DNA from: Candidatus Paraburkholderia kirkii
Lineage (GTDB): Bacteria > Pseudomonadota > Gammaproteobacteria > Burkholderiales > Burkholderiaceae
Assembly (NCBI GenBank): GCA_001189345.1
Contig: LFKV01000003.1
Coordinates: 1-64,000, forward strand
Direction of reading: 5' to 3'
Length of the DNA stretch: 64,000 bases
How positions within the stretch are numbered: the stretch's first letter is position 1; every line of letters starts with the position of its first letter. The translations under genes were made by a program, and so were the position numbers. The notes beneath the pieces were generated by a model. That model saw nothing but the letters and a program-made list of their open reading frames with translations, did no database searches and was not told where the DNA came from. This document shows positions 9,721 to 20,548 of this stretch, one piece after another.

Positions 9721-10107
9721 ATGAAGGGAGCGCGGCAACGCGAACCCGTGCGCACGGAGCGCATTTTCAGAAAGACACTTCTTGCCAGTGCGCTCTACGC
9801 AGTACTGAGCACGCCTCACGCCTATGCGCAATCGACCGGTTTCACGCGCGACAGCAACGCATTCGATCGCACCGTCCCCCGTTCGCCCAATCGCTTCGAT
9901 GGCCGCATGATTCGCGCGCAGCAGCGCGCGGGCAGGAACGCGAACGTATCGGGCGGCGACACCAAGGCGCCCGCGATGCAATCCATCCAGCAAGCCGATC
10001 AGACGCCGCCCGCGCGGCCGCCCCGCCACACCGTGATGACCGCCGACGAGCGTCGTTTGCTGCGGTAGCACATCGAAGAAGCGGTGCGTGATCTCTACAA
10101 GCGGTAG
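9721..10107 (+). pseudogene. Small secreted protein with premature stop
   Basis: ATG 9721 follows an AAGGAA ribosome-binding site. The product begins with a basic segment and a hydrophobic stretch ending ALYAVLSTPHAYAQ, a signal peptide. The rest is polar and Arg/Asn-rich with no domain I recognise. A TAG at 10066-10068 ends the frame at 115 residues. The same frame then continues with HIEEAVRDLYKR and a second TAG at 10105-10107, just before the next gene, so a sense codon (probably CAG) has become a stop. It probably formed an operon with the DUF1501 gene. Confidence 0.65.
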
Positions 10108-10122
10108 GCGACGCGGGCCGCA

Positions 10123-11073
10123 ATGAACCGACGTCAGTTCCTCTCGATGGCCGGCGCGTTCGCGGGATACACGGGCAGTACCGGCGATGCGTTCGCGTTC
10201 GTTCGGCCCGATGCCTCTCCTCTCATTCGATCGCTCGTGCTCGTCGATCTCGACGGCGGCAACGATGGCCTGAACACCGTCATTCCGATTGCCGATCCGC
10301 TATACCGGGCGCTCAGGCCCAGGCTCGCGATCTCGAGGAATCGGGCCTTGCCGATCGATGCGCGCACGGCCTTGCATCCGTCGCTGCTTCCGTTGATGGA
10401 CGCGTGGCGAACGAAGGAGCTGGCGATCGTGCAGGGCGTAGGCTATGAAGCGCCCAACCGGTCGCACTACCGGTCGCGGCAGATCTGGGACACGGCGTCC
10501 GGCGCCGACGAATATCGAAGCGACGGCTGGCTCGCGCGCGTCGGCGGCTCGCTCGCGCACCCGCCGCGTGCCATCGAGGCGGGATCGTTCGTCGCTTCAT
10601 GCGATGCCGCCGCGCACCTCGTCGCTACGCACGACGCATCGGACCGCGTGAACGTGATCCATCTGTCGTTGCACGGCTTCGACACGCACGAGAATCAGGC
10701 GCGTCGGCACGCATCGCTGCTGGCCCGATCCGCCGAAGGGCTCGCGTTGCTGCGCGCGAAGTCGATCGCATCGGGCGCGTGAAGCCGCACGCTCGTGATG
10801 ACCCGCTCGGAGTTCGAACGATGCGCGCGCGAAAATGCCGCAGGCGGCACGGAACACAGCGCGGCCGGTCCGCATTTCTTGCTGGGCGGGAGCGTTCGCG
10901 ACGGGCTCTCCGGCGTGCCGCCGCGCCTCGATCGGCTCGACGCCGAAGGCGGCTTGCCCGTCGAGATCGATTTCAGAAGGCTCCATGCGACTGTCCTCGG
11001 CGCGGGCTGGCGGCTCGATTCCGCATCCGTTCTCGGCCGGCGCTTCGAGGCGTTGCCGCTCCTGCGCGTCTAG
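10123..11073 (+). pseudogene. DUF1501-family protein, broken by an in-frame TGA and internal deletion
   Basis: The N-terminus has MNRRQFLSMAGAFAG, a twin-arginine-like signal, then LVLVDLDGGNDGLNTVIP and SHYRSRQIWDTAS, which are DUF1501 features (secreted, alkaline-phosphatase-fold proteins). The frame stops with TGA at 10780-10782. The family sequence continues in the same frame (TLVMTRSEFERCARENAAGGTEH to the end at 11071-11073), so TGG has become TGA. The sequence between the Tyr/Trp region and HGFDTHENQ is much shorter than in relatives, suggesting a deletion of perhaps 70-80 residues. The conserved WSEFGRR motif reads RSEFERC. Confidence 0.82.
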
Positions 11074-11912
11074 CGCGTGCGCCACGTGATCCACAGCTTG
11101 CGGATCGGCGTGAGCGAAATGCGTTGATGCAGCACCTGAAAGCCTTCCCGTTCGATCTCGTCGAGCAGCGCGAGCGACAGCGCCGCCTGCGCGCGCAGTA
11201 CGCGCTGCGTGACGCGCTCCGCCGGCGGAATGGCCGCGAGCGCGTCTTCGAGTGCGCGGCGGGCGCGTCCGGTCTGAAAGCGCATGAGGTCCACGAACGC
11301 GTCGCCGTACTTGCGATTGATGATGTCCGCGGCCGTCACATTGAAACGCTGCAGCTCGTCGATGGGGATATAGATGCGGCCGTTGCGCGCAACGTCGCCG
11401 ATGTTCTGTACGCGATCGGCGAGCAGCAGCGCCGAGCCGAGCGGGGTGGCCCACGCGGCGGCGGCTTGCGGATCGCGTGCGGTGGCGCGTGCGACGGCCG
11501 TCGCGAACGCGCCGCCCGTCTGCTCCAGATAGCGTCTCAAGCCGGGCCAGTCGAGATAGCGCGCCTGATCGAGATCCATGCCGAAGCCGTCGACGAGCGC
11601 GGCGAGCGACGCGCGCCCGGCATCGTCGAGAACAGGATGCGCCGCATCCGGCGCGTGCGCCCGCAGCGCCTGCGTGACCGGATGCGTCGGTTCGCCGCCG
11701 TCGAGCCTGCCGAGTTCGCTCTGCCACCAGGCGTGCTTCGTGCGGCCGATGGTCGGATCGCTGGTTTCCTTCACCGTCGCCTCGAGTTCGCGATAGAGCG
11801 CGAAGAGGGCGGTCAGGAGCGGCTGCTTCGCCGCCGGCGCGCGGCGCAGGGCGTAGTACGCGCCGGAGCCGTCGGGGGCGGCCTTTTGCTGGCAATAGTC
11901 GTCGAAATTCAC
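11070..11912 (-). CDS. hpnD: Squalene/phytoene synthase family protein (HpnD-like)
   Basis: The 280-residue protein belongs to the trans-isoprenyl diphosphate synthases that couple two farnesyl diphosphates head to head, in hopanoid synthesis in this group. Visible features are LFALYRELEATVKETSDPTIG at the first substrate region, and NIGDVARNGRIYIPIDELQRF at the second. Neither Asp-rich motif is classical, which I recall as typical of this Burkholderia subfamily. That lowers certainty about the exact reaction. The gene is intact, and its 3' end overlaps by four bases the end of the broken DUF1501 gene on the other strand. Confidence 0.78.
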   Translation of the reverse strand: MNFDDYCQQKAAPDGSGAYYALRRAPAAKQPLLTALFALYRELEATVKETSDPTIGRTKHAWWQSELGRLDGGEPTHPVTQALRAHAPDAAHPVLDDAGRASLAALVDGFGMDLDQARYLDWPGLRRYLEQTGGAFATAVARATARDPQAAAAWATPLGSALLLADRVQNIGDVARNGRIYIPIDELQRFNVTAADIINRKYGDAFVDLMRFQTGRARRALEDALAAIPPAERVTQRVLRAQAALSLALLDEIEREGFQVLHQRISLTPIRKLWITWRTR

Positions 11913-12171
11913 GAACTTGGCTTGTGGGGATTCAGGGGTGGGCGCGGCCGGCGGCTCGCGTCGACGGCAACGATTGTGCTCGTTCGGCGTATTCGCCAGG
12001 CGTCGGGTGACGCGCGGGCGCCCATTTTATCCGGCCGGGCGCGGCTTCGCTGCGCGGCGGCGCTGCGCGCGGATGTGCGCCGAACCACTGACGGCGCCCG
12101 CCGCGCGCGCAACACTGCGGCAATCCGTCCGAGGGACGATCCATATCCGCGCACGAAGCCGGGAGGCACCC

Positions 12172-12554
12172 ATGGCCCTTAGCAAAACCGAGAACAAGCA
12201 GTTCGGCGACAAATGCCTGCCATTCCTCGTGAGAAGCGTGGCGATGGACTTCGGCTTCGACTTCCGCGTGTGCTCGCGCCAGATGCACGTCTCGCCGACG
12301 GTGGGGCTGCACATCACGGCCAACCGGCGCGCCGACGCCAGGCTGTCGTATCCGCTCAACGTCTTCGTGTTCTGGCAACCCTCGGGTGTGCGGCAGTTTC
12401 TCTCGCACGTCGACCGGCCGATCGCCGCCCAGCGCGCGAGCGATTGCCCGAGGAGATCAGGCGGGTGATGGGGCAATCGGGCGTCGACTTCGCGGGCCGC
12501 TCGCAGGCGAAAGGCGAGGTGATGATGGTCGAGCTGGGCGATCTCAGCGTCTAG
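12172..12554 (+). pseudogene. Conserved hypothetical protein, frameshifted
   Basis: ATG 12172 follows GGGAGGC. The first frame gives a cytoplasmic protein (MALSKTENKQFGDKCLPFL, with Cys residues at 15 and 34) with no domain I recognise. After about residue 85 the sensible sequence moves to another frame (ARERLPEEIRRVMGQSGVD), which ends at 12554 after VMMVELGDLSV. One base is gained or lost near 12425-12440. The intact protein would be about 127 residues. Confidence 0.6.
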
Positions 12555-12560
12555 CAAAAC

Positions 12561-12587
12561 AAAAAACCCCCTTCCGATGGAAAGGGG
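12561..12587 (-). terminator. Rho-independent terminator after tRNA-Leu
   Basis: CCCCCTTCC pairs with GGAAAGGGG across a GAT loop, and six T follow on the minus strand. It lies 8 bases beyond the tRNA 3' end. Confidence 0.75.
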
Positions 12588-12594
12588 TTCGGGG

Positions 12595-12681
12595 TGGTGC
12601 GAGGAGCGGGACTCGAACCCGCACACCCTTGCGGGCGTCAGGACCTAAACCTGGTGCGTCTACCAATTTCGCCATCCTCGC
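12595..12681 (-). tRNA. tRNA-Leu (anticodon UAG)
   Basis: Read on the minus strand, the gene starts GCGAGGATGGCGAAATTGG and ends with an encoded CCA. It folds as a class II tRNA: acceptor GCGAGGA/TCCTCGC, long variable arm CGCCCGCAAGGGTGT, and T-arm GGTTCGAGTCC. The anticodon loop reads TTTAGGT, giving UAG, which decodes CUN leucine codons. Confidence 0.95.
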
Positions 12682-12957
12682 GTCACGGCGGATGCCTCGG
12701 ATTCGTGAAGCTGTTGCCTTGGCGGCTCGCTCAAAAAGCTCGGCGATGCCGCCGTGTCCGGCACCGGTCCATTGTGCCAAGCTTGAGATTCTAACCGATT
12801 CGTCAGGCGATATCTGCGGATTTGCATCGTTGCCCGGGGTGAGAGCGGTGCGCCGATACGTCGGGATCTCCGTCATACGCAACGCAAGATTGCGGCATTC
12901 CGATGCGGTGCCTACAATCCCGTTCGACCCTCCGCTCAGGCATCCGGACTTTCCTCC

Positions 12958-13386
12958 ATGACCCGCAACGCGCGCAATCGCTTCGTCGCATGGCTCGGCA
13001 TCGCCGCCATGTGGCTCGCCATTGTCGCGCCGGTCATCAGCCAGACGCTCGCCGCGCGTCATGCCGCGGACGATCCGCAAGCGGCGCTGTGCGCGGTCGA
13101 TGCGCCCGTGGCGCAATCGTACGGAGGGCACGAAGGGCACGAGGCGCATGATCTCGTCGCACGGGGCGACACGGCACATGCCGGCCATCACGACGCCGCG
13201 AGCCATTTCGACGCCTGCTCGTACTGCGGACTGCTCGCGCACAATCTGCCGGTCGCGACCGGCGTGGCGCAGGACATTGCGCGAATCGAGTGCGTCGTGC
13301 GCGTCGCATCGCGCGCGGACGTCGACACCGTCTGCACGAAATCCTTCAACGCTGCGTGTTCGTGCGCGCCTCCCGTTCTTTCCTGA
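12958..13386 (+). CDS. DUF2946 family protein
   Basis: This 142-residue protein has an N-terminal hydrophobic segment (FVAWLGIAAMWLAIVAPVIS), a His-rich middle (GGHEGHEAHD, HAGHHD) and the CSYCGLL motif of the DUF2946 family. Such proteins usually sit beside TonB-dependent receptors and PepSY proteins, and are linked to copper or other metals by their Cys/His content. Here it stands directly upstream of the TonB receptor. It is still open, while both downstream genes are broken. The metal role is an inference from composition and context. Confidence 0.8.
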   Translation: MTRNARNRFVAWLGIAAMWLAIVAPVISQTLAARHAADDPQAALCAVDAPVAQSYGGHEGHEAHDLVARGDTAHAGHHDAASHFDACSYCGLLAHNLPVATGVAQDIARIECVVRVASRADVDTVCTKSFNAACSCAPPVLS

Positions 13387-13478
13387 AACTGCCCTTCGTC
13401 CGATCGCTTCCCCGACCGCCTCGCGCATGAGCGGGGCGATCGCGCGCGATCGCTCGTCAGCTCTTTCGGGAATTCACG

Positions 13479-15858
13479 ATGTTTCCGCTCACCACGCGAG
13501 CGCGACGGCGTTCGCGCCTCCGTGCCGCGGCGCGTTCGCGCGCATGGCTGCCGCTGTCGCTTATGATGGCGCACGTGGCTTTGTCCGCGGCCGCGCCGCC
13601 CGCACTCGCCGACACGCCGGCACCGACCGCGCCGGCCGATCGCGCCGTGCCCGACGATTCGACCGATACCGCGCTGGTGCCGGTCGTCGTGTCCGCGCAG
13701 TCCGTGCCACGTCCGACGCTCGATCCGAACCTGCCTGCGAGTGTCGAGACCGTCACCGCCGACCAGTTCCAGTACTGGAACGTGACGACGCCCGAGGACG
13801 TGCTGAAGTACGCGCCGAACATAGCCGTGCGCAAGCGCTTCATCGGCGACGTCAACTCGACGATCGCCGTGCGCGGCACGAGCAACTCGCAGACGGCGCG
13901 CGGGCTCGTCTATTCCGACGGCCTCCTGCTCAGCAACTTCCTCGGCAACACGTGGACCTTCGCGCCGCGCTGGTCGATGGTCTTCGCCGACGACATCGAG
14001 CGCACCGACGTCATCTACGGCCCGTACTCGGCGCTCTATCCGGGCAACTCGATCGGCGCCACGGTCGCCATCACGACGCGCATGCCGACGCAGTTCCAGG
14101 CCGATGCGAAAGTGCAGGGCTTCACGCAGCACTTCGACCTCTTCGGCGTGAACCGCAGTTTCAACGGCACGAACACCACGGCGACCGCATCGGCAAGCTG
14201 TCGTTCCTGATCGGCGTCGATCATCTGGAAAACACCGGCCAGCCGCTGCAGTTCGCGACGCTCGCGCAGTCGAAGACGCCCGCGACCGCCGCCGACAGGC
14301 CCGTCACCGGCGCGACCTTCTATAAATAACGACCAGTTCAACGCGCGCACCGCCGTGCTGGGCACGTCGAGCGAGGGCATCGAGCGCACGTTCCAGGATC
14401 AGTTGCGCGTGAAGCTCGCATACGACCTGACGAGCACCCTGCAGGCGGGTTTCACGCTCGGCTACTGGCATCAGAAGTACAACAGCGACACGCAGACCTT
14501 CCTGTGCGACGCGGCCAACAATTCATTGTACAGCGGGCCGATGAACATCGGCGGATACGAGTACAGCATTCCGGCGGCGACCTTCGCGCCGAGCATGGGG
14601 TCGAGTGAAAACTTCCTCTACGGCCTTTCGCTGCGCACGCACAACGATACGGGCTGGAACGCGGAAGCGATCGCGTCGTACTTCGACATCACGCAGAGCA
14701 TCGCGCGCACGGCGAATTCCGGCGTGCCCGGCGATGGTCCCGGCACGCTCACCGACGGGAGCGGCTCGGGCTGGAAATCGCTCGATCTGCGCACGAGCTG
14801 GACGCCGACCGCGCGCTCGGGCGTAGCCGCGCACGCGCTCTCGTTCGGCTATCACTACGACAACTATTTTCTCGACAACGTGACGTCGAACACGGACGCG
14901 TGGCGCGACGGCGGGGGCGTGTCGTTCGCCAATGCATTCGGCGGCCGCACGCGCACGCAGGCCGTCTATGCGCAGGACGCGTGGCGCTTCCTGCCGCGCT
15001 GGGCGTTCACGTACGGCGTGCGCTACGAGAACTGGAACGCGTATGACGGCACGCGCGCGGTCGGCGCGACCTCGCGGCTATGCGGACGCGAGCGAGAGCC
15101 ACTGGTCGCTGAAGGCGTCGCTGTCGTTCGACCTCACGCAGGACCTGACGCTGCGCGCGTCGCTCGGCCGGGCGTATCGCTTTCCGACGGTCGGCGAACT
15201 GTTTCAAGGGCAGATCAACGGCATCTCGATCGTCAACAACAATCCGAACCTCAAGCCCGAGGACGACCTGTCGAAGGAGCTCACCGCCGAGTGGGTGCGC
15301 GGCAACGGCGTGTATTGCTTCACGCTGTTTCAGGACGACGTGAAGAACACGATCTTCAGCCAGACCAACACGACCGTCATTCCCAATGTCACCAACTTCC
15401 AGAACGTCGACAGGGTGCGCTCGCGCGGCGTGGAAGTCGCCTACGAAGGGCAGGACGTGCTCGTGCGCGGGCTGGATCTCGTCGCGAACGCCGCGTACAC
15501 GCAGTCGAAGATTCTCGCGAACAGCGGCAATCCGGCCTCGGTGGGGAAGTACTTCTATCGCATTCCGTTGTGGCGGGCGAACGTCGCGGCGACCTACCGC
15601 GCGACCGGGAATACCGCCACCACGCTCGCGGTACGTTACTCGGGGCGGTAATACAACACGCTCACCAATACGGACGTCAATCCGGACACGTACGGCGGCA
15701 CGAGCACGTATGCGGTCGTCGACGCGAAGCTGACGTACAAGCCGACGAAGCGCACGGAGCTGGGCATCGGCGTCGACAACCTGTTCGACCGGCGCTACTA
15801 TGTTCTCCATCCCTACGCCGGGCGCACGTTCTATGTGGAAGGGCGCATCGGGATCTGA
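13479..15858 (+). pseudogene. TonB-dependent outer membrane receptor, four lesions
   Basis: The pieces add up to a normal receptor of about 790 residues: signal peptide ending PPALADTPAP, a plug domain (PASVETVTADQFQYWNV, TIAVRGTSNSQTARG, DVIYGPYSALYPG), barrel strands, and a C-terminal GIGVDNLFDRRYYVLHPY...GRTFYVEGRIGI. The frame changes near 14180, near 14326 (an extra A in TATAAATAAC) and near 15078. A TAA at 15649-15651 interrupts the last frame where GRQYNTL is expected. It cannot give a functional receptor. Its substrate was probably a metal chelate, judging by the DUF2946 and PepSY neighbours. Confidence 0.9.
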
Positions 15859-15898
15859 CGCACTTCGTTCGAAACGCACCCACTCAACGAGAATCGCC

Positions 15899-17338
15899 AT
15901 GCTTGCACCCAACTCTATCGCGGCAGCAGCGACGTCGAACGTGGATGTCGCCGCACGCTCTGGCGCTGGCACTTCTATGCGGGCCTCTTCGTGATGCCGC
16001 TCCTCATCGTGCTCGCGATCACCGGCACGATCTACTGTTTTCAGCCGCAGATCGAGCCCCTTCTCTATCGCGACAGGATGATCGTCGCCGATACGTATGG
16101 CCCCCGGTTCTCGCGCGATGTCCTGCTCGCGAAAGCGGCTGCGAGCGAGCCGCGCGGCGCCGTGCCGACACTCGCGCAGATCGAAGCCGATCGCACGCGC
16201 AGCGCGGAGTTCGTGTTTCGCCTGCCTTCGGGCGAGAGCGAAAACGTGTACGTCGATCCCTACAACGGCGCCGTGCTCGGGAGGCTCTCCGTCGAACACA
16301 GGCTGATGAAGCAGGTGCGCAATCTGCATCGCAGCCTGATGATGGGCAAGACCGGCGAGCTCCTGATGGAGCTCGCCGGCTGCTGGACGCTCGTGATGAT
16401 CGGCACGGGCATCGCGTTGTGGTGGCCGGATCGCGGGAGCGCGAGAAAGGGTGGCGTGTGGCTGCCGCGTCTGTCGCTGACAGGGCGCGCGTGGTGGCGC
16501 GATCTGCACGCGGTGGCCGGCATCTGGCTCGCGGCCGGAGCGCTCTTCTTTGTGCTCTCCGGGCTGCCTTGGTCGGGATCGTGGGGCAAGGAGTTCAAGG
16601 CGCTCGCGACATCGGCGTCGCTCGGCTATCCGAAGGGCGCGTGGGGCGAGGCGCACGTGCACTCGACGGCGCCGGGCGCAGCGGCGAAGCCGGCCGACGA
16701 GCACGCGAATGTAGGGCATGCAGGGCATGCACATGACGATGGACGACCTGCCGCTCAAGCAGACGCCGTGGGCCGTCGGCGCGACGGAAGTGCCGCACGG
16801 CGCGAGCGCACCGAGATCGGCCGGACGCGTGCCGATTGACGACGTGGTCGCGCTCGCCGCGAAGCATGGCGTCACCGACGACTACGGCATCGCGCTGCCC
16901 GCCAAGCCGACGGGCGTCTACACGGTGTCGTATTTCCCCGCCGATCCCCGCGACGAACGCACGCTGCATATCGATCAGTACAGCGGCCGCGTGCTGTCCG
17001 AGATCTCCTATGCGAGCTATGGCCGCGTCGCGAAATGGATCTCGTTCGGCACCTCGCTGCACATGGGGCGCTACTTCGGCCTCGCGAATCAGATCGTCTG
17101 CTCGGCGATTTCGCTCGGGCTCGCGGCCCTGGCCGTGACCGGCTTCATCATGTGGATGAAGCGTCGTCCCGCGCGCATGCTCGGCGCGCCCGCGCGACCG
17201 GTGAAGCGTCCGCCGATGCGCGCATGGCGCGGCGGGCTGACCTTGCTCGGCATGATCTTTCCGCTGATGGGCGCGACCATGCTCGCCGTCTGGTGCTTCG
17301 ACCGGCTCGCGTTCGGCACGGGGCGCGCGGCCGCCTGA
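15899..17338 (+). pseudogene. PepSY-associated TM protein (iron-uptake type), frameshifted
   Basis: The reconstructed protein has four or so transmembrane segments typical of PepSY/PiuB proteins, which act as inner-membrane reductases or accessory factors for siderophore uptake. Key stretches are RTLWRWHFYAGLFVMPLLI, NLHRSLMMGKTGELLMELAG, ALWWPD, DLHAVAGIWLA and a C-terminal TLLGMIFPLMGATMLAVW. The start (ATG 15899) is in a different frame from the first membrane segment (shift near 15945-15965). A second shift lies near 16725 within a His-rich loop. It stands 40 bases after the dead TonB receptor. Confidence 0.87.
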
Positions 17339-17373
17339 GGCATTCGCGCGTCGCGCCGATGTCAGACGGAGCT

Positions 17374-18504
17374 TCAGCCGCGTGAGCTGCTCGGCTTCGT
17401 TCGCGAGCAGCCGCGCGGCGTCGCGGATCGCGGTGTCGAGCGTGATCGGGTCCGGCGCGGGCGAGAAGCAGCCGCTGAAATACTCGGAGAGCCGCGGCAG
17501 GGCGGCCGAATCGACCGCACCCGAGAGCAGCGAAGCCGGCACGCCCGCCGCGCGCGCGCGTGCTTGCAGGCGATGAAGGGCGCCTTGCCGTGCAGCGTCT
17601 GCACGTCGGACGGCCTTCGCCTGTGATGAGCCAGTTCGCGCCTTCGAGCGCGGCGTCGAGGCCGATTTCGCGCGCGACCACTTCCGCGCCCGTCTCGAAG
17701 CGCGCGCCCAGCATGTGCAGCGCGAAACCCAGCCCGCCCGCCGCGCCCGCGCCGGGCTCGTTGCGCTTGGCGACGCCCATCGCGGGCTCGAGCAGATCGG
17801 CGAAACGGGCGAGGGCGGCGGCGTCGATCGGCGACCTGCTCCGGCGTCACGCCTTTCTGCGGCCCGAAGACCGCCGTCGCGCCGTGATCGCCGGTGAGCG
17901 GATTGTCCACGTCCGACATGCCGACGAACTCGGCCTCCTTCACGCGCGGATCGAGCCCCGACGCGTCGATGCGCGCGAGCCGTGCCAGCGCCGACGGCAC
18001 CGGCTCGAGCTCCTTGCCGCTCGCATCGAAGAGCTTCACGCCCAGGCCGACGAGCAGGCCCGCGCCGCCGTCGTTGGTGCTGCTGCCGCCGAGCGCGACG
18101 TAGAAGCTGCGCGCGCCGGAATCGAGCAGCGAGCGGATCGCCTCGCCCATGCCGAGCGTGCTGCGCTCGGTGACGGGAACCGCCATGCCGTCCGGATCGG
18201 TGATGCCGACCACTTCGGCGGTCTCGATGATCGCGCCGCCGTCGGCGAGCAGGCCGGTGGCCGCGTCGCGCCGCGCGACCGCCGCCCCGCGCACGTTGAG
18301 CAGGCGGCGCTCGCCGCCGGCCGCAAGCATCGCGTCGAGCGTGCCTTCGCCGCCGTCGGCCATCGGGCGGATGCGGATGTCGGCGTCCGGCCGTGCGCGT
18401 CTGATGCCCTCCGCGATGGCGTTCGCCACGCCTTCTGCGGAGAGCGATCCCTTGAACGAGTCGGGAGCGATGACAACTACGGGAGCGGACGTGAGGTTAG
18501 GCAT
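17374..18504 (-). pseudogene. garK: Glycerate kinase, two frameshifts
   Basis: The gene starts at ATG 18504 (MPNLTSAPVVVIAPDSFKG) with the family features SFKGSLSAEGVANAI, MADGGEGTLDAM, GGSSTNDGGAGLL and FGPQKGVTPEQV. After that the frame breaks near 17830. The family sequence resumes as GGLGFALHMLGARFETGAEVV and ANWLITGEGR, breaks again near 17600, and resumes as DPITLDTAIRDAARLLANEAEQLTRL. The C-terminal segment no longer meets a stop where the family ends, so the 3' boundary is approximate. Glycerate phosphorylation, part of glyoxylate/glycerate use, is probably lost. The gene converges on the broken PepSY gene. Confidence 0.88.
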
Positions 18505-18512
18505 GGTGTCTC

Positions 18513-18532
18513 GAATGTTCTGGAATGTTCTG
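18513..18532. repeat. 10-bp tandem duplication upstream of garK
   Basis: GAATGTTCTG is repeated perfectly and without spacer at 18513-18522 and 18523-18532, just ahead of the garK start codon. It is one of several short tandem duplications in this window. Confidence 0.7.
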
Positions 18533-18852
18533 GTTTGGAAGGAGCGATTGAAAAGTCGCAACGAAGCCTTATTTATGCGGCTGTTGCATGCGCTTCATGC
18601 CTTGCGGCAATGCATTGCGCATGAGGCGCTTTCCTCGCGTAAATCATGCGCCGGCAAGCTTATCAGCGCGGCGCGCGGCGCAAAATAGCCGCGTGCGGAT
18701 AGCGGGAATTGTGCTCGCCTGCGCGCGCGAAAAACGCGGACTTACGCCGAATTCAGCCCGAAAACCAGCATATTTCGGGGCACATTCCGTTTTGATCCGT
18801 ATTCGCGGCTCTATCGCCGGGTCCTCCCGGATTTGTTTGCTAAAATACCAGG

Positions 18853-18890
18853 TTCTGTTGACTGACACCGTTTCTGTTGACTGACACCGT
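18853..18890. repeat. 19-bp perfect tandem duplication in the tig leader
   Basis: TTCTGTTGACTGACACCGT occurs at 18853-18871 and again at 18872-18890 with no spacer. It lies just after the likely -10 element of tig, so it lengthens the leader or, because each copy contains TTGACT, may alter promoter spacing. Confidence 0.85.
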
Positions 18891-19063
18891 GTCGGGCGAC
18901 GGCTCGGCACTCGCGTACGACGCGTCTTACGCGCGTTTGTCGCCGCCAGGCGTCGATTTCGGCCGGCTGAAAGCAGAGCCCGCATCCGGACCCGCGTCTT
19001 TAGAACCGCGGAAGAACCGAACACCGAATTTACGATTTACTTTACTCTAGGACGATTTCAGCC

Positions 19064-20407
19064 ATGGCTAACGTAGTTGAGAACCTCGGCAAGCTCGAAC
19101 GCCGCGTGACGATTTCCCTGCCGAAAGACACGGTGCAGAAGGAAGTGGATTCGCGCATCCGCCAGTTGGCCAAGAACGTGCGCATGCCGGGTTTCCGCCC
19201 GGGCAAGGTGCCGCTCAAGATGGTGACGCAGCAGTACGGCGGCCAGGTGGAAGCCGAAGTGCTGAGCGACAAGGTCGGCAAGGTATTCTTCGACGTGACG
19301 CGCGCCGAGAACCTGCGCGTGGCCGGCCAGCCGAGCTTCGCGCCGAAGGCGGAAGCCGCCGCCGCCTACGCGTTCGACGCCACCTTCGAGGTCTACCCCG
19401 AAGTCAAGCTGGGCGATGTAGCGGACGCTGAAATCGAACGCACGGTCACCACCATCTCCGAAGCCGAAGTCGACCGCACGCTGGACATCCTGCGCAAGCA
19501 GCGCGTGCATTTCCACGCGCGCGGCGAAGCCGGCGAGCACGGCGACGGCGGCGCGGACACCGCGGCACAGAACGGCGACCGCGTGACGCTCGACTTCGTC
19601 GGCAAGATCGACGGCGTCGCGTTCGAAGGCGGCAGCGCGCAGGACTTCGCGTTCGTGCTGGGCGAAGGCCGCATGCTGCCCGAATTCGAGCAGGCCGCAA
19701 CGGGTCTGAAAGTCGGCGAATCGCGCGAATTCGACCTCAAGTTTCCGGACGACTATCACGGCAAGGAAGTGGCGGGCAAGACGGCGCAGTTCACCATCAC
19801 GCTGAAGAAGGTCGAATGGCCGCACCTGCCGGAAATCGACGCGGATTTCGCGAAATCGCTCGGCATCGAAGGCGGTGATCTCACGAAGATGCGCGGCGAG
19901 ATCAAGGACAACCTGGAGCGCGAAGCGAAGCGCCGCACGCAGCAGATCGTGAAGAACCAGGTCATGGACGCGCTGCTCAAGATTTCCGAGCTCGACGTGC
20001 CGAAGGCGCTGATCGAGCAGGACCAGCAGCGTCTCGTCGAAATGGCCCGTCAGGACCTGCAGCAGCGCGGCGTGCCGAACGCCGCCGACGCGCCGATTCC
20101 CGCCGAAATGTTCGCCGAGCAGGCCGAGCGCCGCGTGAAGCTGGGCCTCGTGCTGGCCGAGCTGGTGAAGGCCAACGAGCTGCAGGCGAAGCCCGAGCAG
20201 ATCCGTGCCGAAGTGGACGAATTCGCCAAGAGCTACGAAGACCCGAAGGAAGTCGTCCGCTGGTATTATTCGAACCAGCAGCGCCTCGCCGAGATGGAAG
20301 CGTTCGTCGTCGAAAGCAACGTCGTCGATTTCGTCCTCGGCAAGGCCAAGGTGACCGACAAGGAAGTCAGCTTCGAGGAACTGGCCAGCGCAACGGCGCA
20401 AGCCTGA
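19064..20407 (+). CDS. tig: Trigger factor
   Basis: Trigger factor is the ribosome-bound chaperone and peptidyl-prolyl isomerase that meets nascent chains at the exit tunnel. The 447-residue protein has the ribosome-binding loop [11 protein letters not shown] near residues 44-54, the FKBP-like domain ([20 protein letters not shown] to about residue 245), and a helical C-terminal chaperone domain with [19 protein letters not shown]. It is intact and heads the conserved tig-clpP-clpX-lon block. A terminator at 20424-20465 separates it from clpP. Confidence 0.98.
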   Translation: MANVVENLGKLERRVTISLPKDTVQKEVDSRIRQLAKNVRMPGFRPGKVPLKMVTQQYGGQVEAEVLSDKVGKVFFDVTRAENLRVAGQPSFAPKAEAAAAYAFDATFEVYPEVKLGDVADAEIERTVTTISEAEVDRTLDILRKQRVHFHARGEAGEHGDGGADTAAQNGDRVTLDFVGKIDGVAFEGGSAQDFAFVLGEGRMLPEFEQAATGLKVGESREFDLKFPDDYHGKEVAGKTAQFTITLKKVEWPHLPEIDADFAKSLGIEGGDLTKMRGEIKDNLEREAKRRTQQIVKNQVMDALLKISELDVPKALIEQDQQRLVEMARQDLQQRGVPNAADAPIPAEMFAEQAERRVKLGLVLAELVKANELQAKPEQIRAEVDEFAKSYEDPKEVVRWYYSNQQRLAEMEAFVVESNVVDFVLGKAKVTDKEVSFEELASATAQA

Positions 20408-20423
20408 CGCGCGAATGGCCAAG

Positions 20424-20465
20424 GGCGTGCGGAGTCGTCGGACTGACGGCTCGCACGCCTTTTTT
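20424..20465 (+). terminator. Terminator between tig and clpP
   Basis: An 11-bp stem, GGCGTGCGGAG pairing with CTCGCACGCC (one bulge), is followed by six T. It probably ends or attenuates tig transcription before clpP. Confidence 0.75.
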
Positions 20466-20548
20466 GCATTAAAGTTTGGACGTTTGCATGCTGTTCTTGT
20501 GGATGCTCCTTTGTCGTTCAGCATCCCTATTCCGAACAAGGAAATTGC

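Larger units (their letters stand above)
18505..19063. other. garK/tig intergenic region
   Basis: There is no credible gene in these 559 bases. The right half holds the tig promoter region: TGCTAAAAT at 18838-18846 fits an extended -10 element. A perfect 19-bp tandem repeat follows at 18853-18890, and then about 170 bases of leader run to the tig ATG. I see no terminator for the genes on either side. Confidence 0.6.
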
